NCBI GenBank assembly: GCA_903854805.1
Contig: CAINXK010000576.1
Location: 1-8,752 of the forward strand
Source of the DNA: an uncultured Anaerolineae bacterium
GTDB taxonomy: Bacteria; Chloroflexota; Anaerolineae; Anaerolineales; Villigracilaceae
Reading direction: 5' to 3'
DNA length: 8,752 nt
The position numbers and the translations under genes are program-made. Below the pieces are notes generated by a model, which was given only the letters and a program-made list of their open reading frames with translations, searched no databases and was not told where the DNA came from. This document shows positions 5,731 to 8,752 of this stretch, piece by piece; within the stretch, counting starts at the first letter, position 1; each line of letters opens with the position of its first letter.

Positions 5731-7625
5731 ATTCATTTACCAATTGGCGCGGTTTTGACTTGAGCCCACGCATTGCTAAAATACAGCAGGCGTTCAATCG
5801 CGTGCCGGTCACATCAGCTGAACAGGTACCCATCCTGGTCAACACGCCGTGTTACTTTTCATTCGGTTCGCAGGATAAACCAATTGATTACTACACCAAC
5901 CCGGCCAGCATGCTTGCATACCAGGCCAATGGGTATGAAAAGCATCTACAACTTGTAAATGATGATTATGTGCCGTATTTCATGCCGTGGTTTGGTACGG
6001 GCATCCTGGCATCCGGCTTCGGGGCCAAGATCCGGGTGCCCGATGATCCAGCTGATGACCCTGCTGTTGCCGAACCGTGCATCAAATCGCCTGCCGATAT
6101 AGCCCACTTAAAGCTTCCCGACCCCAATAAGAGTGGTTGGATGCCGCAAGTATTGAAAGCCATTGATTTCGTGGTTGCCAACGGTGATCTGCCCGTTGGG
6201 CTGACGGATATGCAAGGGCCCTTGGGAACCATTGGGTTAATGTGCGGGCAGGCCCAGCTCTATAAATGGATGTACAGCGAGCCACAGATGGTGCATGATC
6301 TCTTCGATATGGTCACAGATGCATTCATCCATTGGGTCAAAATTCAAAAAGAACATATTGGAGAGCCGTTCGAGAGTAGCAACGGTCTGCAGGGCGCTTT
6401 TTCTCCCGGTTGCGGTGTCTGGGAGTCGGATGATGACCTGGTCTTAATCGGCTCCGATCTCTACCACAAGTTTGTGGTTCCGAGTGTTTCCCGCATTTTT
6501 GAAACTTTTGGTGGCGGCAGTGTTCATTATTGTGGCAATGGTGGGCAAAATATCGATAATCTTAAGCAAATCAAATCTCTGCGCGTTATCAACAACTCCC
6601 CCCTGGGTAAGTTTGATGCATTTACCCATCTGGTCAAAAGCATGGATCACCAGGTGACGATCCAGATCCAGGATGCGTCTCCGGTGGATGTGGAAGGTTA
6701 TTATGCTCATTTATTTGCTGATCTGGATGACTTTCGCGGGATCATGCTGGCAACTTTTGTAATGGATAATACGGGTATGGATAACCAGGGAGGATATATC
6801 CCCGCGAATTGGGATCCTTTTGACACCGCCAACCGAATTGTCGCCAGTGTGCGCACTAATATTGCCAAGCGCCTGGCGGGTGAGCCTACTCTTCAGGCGG
6901 AAGATAAGTCAGCTACCGAACAGGTTATTAAAATAGAAAAGAAAGAACCCAAGGAATCTAAATTAAGCGCAGCCCAGGTCACGATCATCGAGCAAGTTCG
7001 CCAACGCCTGATCGAATTTGACGGACCGGGTATTCAGGCAGCTGTCCAATCTGCGCTGGATGCGGGCCTGGGTACTTTGGAAATCATCCTGGGAATGGCC
7101 GATGGCATGGATGAAGTTGGCAAAATGTATGAGAATGGAGAGTTTTTCTTGCCAGAGTTGATCATGGCGGGTTCAACGATGGCGACCGGTATGGCGGTGC
7201 TCCAGCCTCTGCTGGCTAGCGAAGGTGGCGCAAGTGTGGGCTCCATGGGGAAAGTAGTGTTGGGAACGGTAAAAGGTGACCTTCATGATATTGGCAAAAA
7301 CCTGGTACGCATGATGCTGGAAGGCGCTCGTTTTGAAGTGATTGATTTAGGCGTGGATGTGCCTCCACAGAAATTTGTCGAGGCATTGAAGGAACATGAT
7401 GCACATCTTCTGGCGCTTTCAGCATTGCTGACCACGACACTCAAAGGGATGGATGACACCATCAAGGCACTCAATGCAGCAGGGATGCGCGAGCAAGTGC
7501 GTGTCATGATCGGTGGAGCGCCTATCAGCCAGGAGTTCGCGGATCAGATCGGCGCAGATGGGTATGCGCCTTCAGCTGTACAGGCTGTGGGAGTAGCCAA
7601 AAGGCTTTTCGGTATTCAGGAATAG
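5727..7625 (+). CDS. Fused URO-D-type methyltransferase / corrinoid-binding protein (CmuA-like architecture)
   Basis: 632 residues in three parts. Residues 1 to about 390 form a URO-D (uroporphyrinogen decarboxylase-fold) methyltransferase domain with TDMQGPLGTIG, the EPQMVHDLFD helix and HYCGN (H267, C269), the start of the zinc motif of the MtaA/CmuA group. A charged Lys/Glu linker runs about 390-412. Residues 413-505 are the helical cap of corrinoid proteins (MADGMDEVGKMYENGEFFLPEL). Residues 510-632 are the B12 Rossmann domain: DLHDIG at 518-523 with H520 as lower cobalt ligand, then LSALLTT and VMIGGAP. It should move a methyl group from a substrate onto the cobalt of its own corrinoid. 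Fusion order and size match the chloromethane enzyme CmuA (about 617 residues). No Cys follows C269, so the usual third zinc ligand of the family is absent. AAAGGCGA at 5713-5720 serves ATG 5727. Methyl donor unknown; genuine heme-pathway HemE is excluded by the corrinoid half. Confidence 0.92.
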   Translation: MNSFTNWRGFDLSPRIAKIQQAFNRVPVTSAEQVPILVNTPCYFSFGSQDKPIDYYTNPASMLAYQANGYEKHLQLVNDDYVPYFMPWFGTGILASGFGAKIRVPDDPADDPAVAEPCIKSPADIAHLKLPDPNKSGWMPQVLKAIDFVVANGDLPVGLTDMQGPLGTIGLMCGQAQLYKWMYSEPQMVHDLFDMVTDAFIHWVKIQKEHIGEPFESSNGLQGAFSPGCGVWESDDDLVLIGSDLYHKFVVPSVSRIFETFGGGSVHYCGNGGQNIDNLKQIKSLRVINNSPLGKFDAFTHLVKSMDHQVTIQIQDASPVDVEGYYAHLFADLDDFRGIMLATFVMDNTGMDNQGGYIPANWDPFDTANRIVASVRTNIAKRLAGEPTLQAEDKSATEQVIKIEKKEPKESKLSAAQVTIIEQVRQRLIEFDGPGIQAAVQSALDAGLGTLEIILGMADGMDEVGKMYENGEFFLPELIMAGSTMATGMAVLQPLLASEGGASVGSMGKVVLGTVKGDLHDIGKNLVRMMLEGARFEVIDLGVDVPPQKFVEALKEHDAHLLALSALLTTTLKGMDDTIKALNAAGMREQVRVMIGGAPISQEFADQIGADGYAPSAVQAVGVAKRLFGIQE

Positions 7626-7628
7626 GAG
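7624..7628 (+). promoter_or_regulatory. Ribosome binding site of the mutarotase-like gene, overlapping the preceding stop
   Basis: AGGAG at 7624-7628 shares bases with the TAG stop (7623-7625) of the methyltransferase gene. The spacer is 11 bases to GTG 7640 and 14 to ATG 7643; both are long, and GTG 7640 is the nearer fit. Confidence 0.6.
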
Positions 7629-7639
7629 ACTGACAAACT

Positions 7640-8632
7640 GTGATGGTCAAAATTTACTCGTCACTATATAAGGATCAAACCGCCGTCACCATTGAGTCAG
7701 AGAGTATTCGCGCCCAGTTTCTACCTGGAATTGGCGCGAAGATGGCTTCTTTAGTATATAAGCCTCTGCAGTGCGAACTCCTAGTTCAACGCCCAGCGGA
7801 AAAATACCTGCTGCAGCCATTTGATGGCGATTATGTGGCCGGTGAATGTTCAGGGTTCGATGACATGTTCCCAACGATCGATAAATGCTTCTATGAGAGC
7901 TACCCATGGCAAGGCACTCCGCTTGCCGATCATGGCGAAGTCTGGAGCCTGCCCTGGGAACATTCCAGCTTAAATGACAGGCTTCACATGAAAGTCCATG
8001 GCGTACGTTTTCCGTACCTGCTTGAAAAATGGATATCCTTTACATCGGATGATATTTTAAGATTGGACTATCGAGTCACAAACCTGTCAAATTTTGATTT
8101 CGATTTCATGTGGGCAGCTCATACGATGTTCTATCTGGAAGAAGGCGCAAGATTGGTTCTGCCAGATGGTATCCAAAATATTATTAGCACTTTGAGCTTT
8201 TCTGGTCAACTTGGAAATTATGGTGATGAATTTCCATGGCCGTGCTTTACTGCTGCGAATGGGGCCGAGCGTGATCTGCGCCAAATTCAGCCCAAAACTG
8301 TAAAAAACGCTGAAAAGTATTTCATCAAAGGGAAAATGCCACAGGGCTATTGTGGGCTTACCTTTCCCAAAAGTAATTTTTCGCTGTTTCTTTCATTTCC
8401 TGTTGAAAAGGTTCCGTACTTCGGTATTTTGCCCAATGAAGGTGGTTGGCAGGATCTTTACAACATTTTTCTTGAGCCGGGAACTGCCTCCTTGGACCGC
8501 CTGGATGTTGCCAGATTACACAAGGAATATTCTACGGTCAAAGCCAATTCGACCTATGATTGGCATTTAAACTTCTCGTTTGCAACTGGCGTTGATTTCC
8601 AGCGAGCTACCGAGAATGGTCAAGTAAGTTAA
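7640..8632 (+). CDS. Galactose-mutarotase-like (aldose 1-epimerase superfamily) protein
   Basis: 330 residues from GTG 7640, or 329 from ATG 7643. The beta-rich sequence fits the aldose-1-epimerase-like superfamily: an N-terminal strand pair with FLPGIGAKMASLVYK, then GFDDMFPTID, PLADHGEVWSLPW with H98 as the candidate catalytic His, a long beta-sandwich, and NIFLEPGTASLDRL near the end with E279 as the candidate catalytic Glu. Such proteins interconvert sugar anomers or bind sugars in the cytoplasm; many members are uncharacterised. It begins 14 bases after the methyltransferase stop and ends 13 bases before another URO-D gene, so it is embedded in the methyl-transfer part of the operon. This argues that the methylated substrate is a sugar or sugar derivative. 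Low overall similarity to classical GalM means a different carbohydrate role cannot be excluded. Confidence 0.8.
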   Translation: MMVKIYSSLYKDQTAVTIESESIRAQFLPGIGAKMASLVYKPLQCELLVQRPAEKYLLQPFDGDYVAGECSGFDDMFPTIDKCFYESYPWQGTPLADHGEVWSLPWEHSSLNDRLHMKVHGVRFPYLLEKWISFTSDDILRLDYRVTNLSNFDFDFMWAAHTMFYLEEGARLVLPDGIQNIISTLSFSGQLGNYGDEFPWPCFTAANGAERDLRQIQPKTVKNAEKYFIKGKMPQGYCGLTFPKSNFSLFLSFPVEKVPYFGILPNEGGWQDLYNIFLEPGTASLDRLDVARLHKEYSTVKANSTYDWHLNFSFATGVDFQRATENGQVS

Positions 8633-8645
8633 AAAAGATACCAAG

Positions 8646-8752
8646 ATGAATGGTAGAGAGCGATTGTTGAAAACTTTCAAAGGCGAAAAAGTGGATCGGA
8701 TCCCGATCGCACCATTTACTTATTACAACGCGATCTACGAAATGTTTGGCTA
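8646..8752 (+). CDS. URO-D-family protein, N-terminus (3' partial)
   Basis: ATG at 8646 opens a frame that runs to the edge, giving 35 residues. MNGRERLLKTFKGEKVDRIP is the typical opening of URO-D-family methyltransferases (MtaA/MtbA-like): a helix that starts 'xRERxLxxLxGExVDRxP', followed by the first barrel strand (IAPFTYYN). There is no strong ribosome site in the 13-base gap, only an A-rich leader. Being next to a fused methyltransferase/corrinoid protein, it may be a second methyltransferase that passes the methyl from the corrinoid to an acceptor or acts on another donor. The catalytic region is off-window, so heme biosynthesis cannot be excluded from these residues alone, but the context argues against it. 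Confidence 0.8.
   Translation, partial: MNGRERLLKTFKGEKVDRIPIAPFTYYNAIYEMFG

Noticed and set aside
5727..7625. Naming the fusion protein cmuA or calling it a heme-pathway uroporphyrinogen decarboxylase
   Set aside because: The C-terminal corrinoid module rules out HemE. The CmuA name implies chloromethane, which nothing else here supports, and the third zinc Cys is missing.
8686..8716. Short palindromic run around GGATCC and CGATCG as an operator
   Set aside because: It lies within the coding start of the URO-D gene and follows from its codons (VDRIPIA); no second copy was seen.

Overview
The window reads as one dense stretch of plus-strand genes from an anaerobic-type bacterial catabolic locus. 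There are seven complete genes and one partial gene at each edge. Base composition is near 50% GC overall and varies from gene to gene. The pairing of a ribose/xylose-type sugar ABC transporter with URO-D/corrinoid methyltransferases would suit an anaerobic heterotroph such as a member of Chloroflexota (Anaerolineae). There is no rRNA or other marker gene here, so that placement is an inference.

Layout: (1) 1-423, the C-terminal part of a periplasmic sugar-binding protein, followed by a strong GC-rich hairpin at 435-465. (2) 529-2091, a double-domain sugar ABC ATPase of the RbsA/XylG/MglA type; no permease gene follows it. (3) 2138-2959, a short-chain dehydrogenase (SDR). (4) 3022-4041, an aldo/keto reductase with its full catalytic tetrad. 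(5) 4087-4872, a UlaG-like metallo-beta-lactamase-fold hydrolase. (6) 4888-5730, a second SDR. (7) 5727-7625, overlapping the SDR by 4 bases, a 632-residue fusion of a URO-D-type methyltransferase domain and a corrinoid-binding domain, the same domain order as the chloromethane methyltransferase CmuA. (8) 7640-8632, a galactose-mutarotase-like protein. (9) 8646 to the edge, the N-terminus of another URO-D-family protein. Spacings from the second gene on are 62 bases or fewer, so genes 2-9 probably form one operon. The binding-protein gene is separated from them by the hairpin.

How they may work together: the transporter would import a sugar-like compound. The mutarotase, SDRs, aldo/keto reductase and UlaG-like hydrolase look like a kit for anomer conversion, oxidation/reduction at more than one carbon, and lactone or ester opening. 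The fused corrinoid methyltransferase and the URO-D protein at the edge look like a methyl-transfer module. Together they suggest anaerobic use of a methylated carbohydrate or polyol, with the O-methyl group removed by corrinoid chemistry. That substrate idea is a hypothesis from gene content alone and is the main point worth testing. No CRISPR array, tRNA, insertion sequence or phage gene was seen.
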